Origin: an uncultured Clostridia bacterium | GTDB taxonomy: Bacteria > Bacillota > Clostridia > Oscillospirales > Acutalibacteraceae | Direction: 5' to 3' | Length of the DNA stretch: 6,303 nucleotides | Assembly (NCBI GenBank): GCA_947623765.1 | Contig: CANQIG010000118.1 | Location: 1 to 6,303, forward strand | Shown here: piece after piece, positions 5,585-6,303 of the stretch | How the letters are laid out: each line of letters opens with the position of its first letter | Position numbering within the stretch: the stretch's first letter is position 1 | The notes under the pieces: model-generated | Databases searched by the model: none | The model's input: the letters and a program-made list of their open reading frames with translations, nothing else | What the model was told of the DNA's origin: nothing | Translations under genes and position numbers: made by a program

Positions 5585-6303
5585 TCAGTAGCCGAGGTCC
5601 GGCACGATCACCGAGCCGTCGATGGCGTTGATCGCGAGCAGTGCCTCCGTCGCGCTCGATCTGTCGGCGCGGCGCTCGGCCTTCGGGTCGTAGACCGCCT
5701 TCGTCCCCTCGAAGCTCCACACCGGGACGATAAGCCCCGTGTCGAAGCTGTCCGGCTCGCTGATGCGCGAGTAATCGAGATGCACGGCGTCGATGTCGAT
5801 CGCGACTTCGAGGTCGTTTTCCGCCTGCACGACGGGGAGCATCTGCTCGAAGATCTCCCGGATCTCGCGGAACGGCTTCATCGCCGCGCCCTCGGTGACG
5901 GTCTCCGTCACCTCGAGCGGCGAAAGGTAATCGAAGCCGACGATGCCGCCGTCGTTCACGCGGATCTCGATCAGCTCGCCCGGCCAGCGCTTGAACGAGA
6001 CGGTGTACACGCCGCCCACCTCGGTCGACCCGCCGACGACGGAGTAGCTGACCCCGCTCCCGTCGCCCTCGCTCGTCTCGACGCTCTGCTTTTCGCCGCT
6101 GCGCTGCCGCAAGAGCACGCCGTCGATCTCCCGGCGGAATTTGAAGATGTAGTTCTCCCGGTAGACGATGTGCGTCATGTCTTCCATGTACGCCGTCTCG
6201 CTGAAGCGCCCGCCCTCCTCGAGGCCGAAATCCGAAAGGCCCAGCGTCTCGAGCAGCGATTCGGCCTGTTCCAGCGCCGCTTCTTCGGAGGGCGTGCAGC
6301 TCT
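5585..6303 (-). CDS. C-terminal part of a DUF6034-like lipoprotein-family protein (5' end outside window)
   Basis: The open frame enters at the right edge (first full codon at 6301) and runs 238 residues to a TGA at 5587-5585. An internal ATG at 6187 is not the true start, because the frame upstream of it encodes a TPSEEAALEQAESLLETLGL segment that aligns with the same helix in the two downstream paralogues. Visible in order: this PepSY/YcdB-like helix, a strand region with YRENYIFKFRREIDGV, a strand with ELIEIRVNDGGIVGF, the block TEGAAMKPFREIREIF, then DTGLIVPVWSFEG, and the terminal LLAINAIDGSVI with final LGY. Compared with its neighbours it carries an extra Gly/Ser-rich loop after the REIDGV strand and an Arg/Ala-rich stretch before the C-terminal strand. 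The signal peptide is presumably encoded beyond the window. Function is unknown; an envelope lipoprotein role is inferred from the paralogues. The DUF6034 assignment is from memory of the family's appearance. Confidence 0.85.
   Translation of the reverse strand, partial: SCTPSEEAALEQAESLLETLGLSDFGLEEGGRFSETAYMEDMTHIVYRENYIFKFRREIDGVLLRQRSGEKQSVETSEGDGSGVSYSVVGGSTEVGGVYTVSFKRWPGELIEIRVNDGGIVGFDYLSPLEVTETVTEGAAMKPFREIREIFEQMLPVVQAENDLEVAIDIDAVHLDYSRISEPDSFDTGLIVPVWSFEGTKAVYDPKAERRADRSSATEALLAINAIDGSVIVPDLGY

Noticed and set aside
2763..5591. A 942-codon open frame on the plus strand, antisense to two lipoproteins
   Set aside because: It mirrors the codon pattern of the GC-rich minus-strand genes, lies fully opposite two well-supported lipoproteins, and its Arg/Leu/Asp/His-rich translation shows no domain.
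5585..6187. ATG at 6187 as the true start of the first lipoprotein-family gene
   Set aside because: The frame continues upstream to the window edge and encodes residues that align with the paralogues, so the gene is simply cut by the window.

Overview
The window is a compact, GC-rich stretch of bacterial DNA with every supported gene on the minus strand, so transcription runs from right to left. The lipobox signal peptides, purine-rich Shine-Dalgarno sites, an OmpR-type regulator with its kinase, and lipoproteins that look (from memory) like the DUF6034-type proteins of gut Clostridia point to a high-GC Firmicute, perhaps Oscillospirales or Christensenellales. The taxonomy is inference. I see no rRNA, tRNA, CRISPR array, transposase or phage gene.

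In transcription order: (1) 6303-5585 is the C-terminal 238 residues of a lipoprotein-family protein whose start lies outside the window. (2) 5528-3927 is a complete 533-residue lipoprotein. (3) 3872-2238 is a complete 544-residue paralogue. The three form a tandem array with 56- and 54-base spacers that share the same sequence blocks. (4) A 149-base gap (2237-2089) holds a weak terminator-like inverted repeat, a good sigma-A-type extended -10 promoter and a GC-rich leader hairpin. (5) 2088-1429 is an OmpR/PhoB-family response regulator. (6) 1427-42 is its membrane histidine kinase, one base downstream and probably translationally coupled. (7) The first ~90 bases are clearly more AT-rich and carry an imperfect inverted repeat across the kinase stop codon.

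The most notable feature is an array of at least three exported lipoproteins directly upstream of a two-component system. Their central region has the look of PepSY/YcdB-type domains, and their C-termini end in a shared Pro-Val-Trp ... Asn-Ala-x-x-Gly signature that recalls the YycH/YycI accessory proteins of the WalK kinase. One hypothesis is that the lipoproteins act outside the membrane as modulators or ligand sensors for the kinase; another is that they are its regulated output. The predicted promoter in front of the regulator means the two blocks may also be transcribed separately. Lipoproteins 2 and 3 are nearly identical at DNA level at both ends yet strongly diverged in the middle, which suggests duplication followed by gene conversion at the ends or diversification of the middle.
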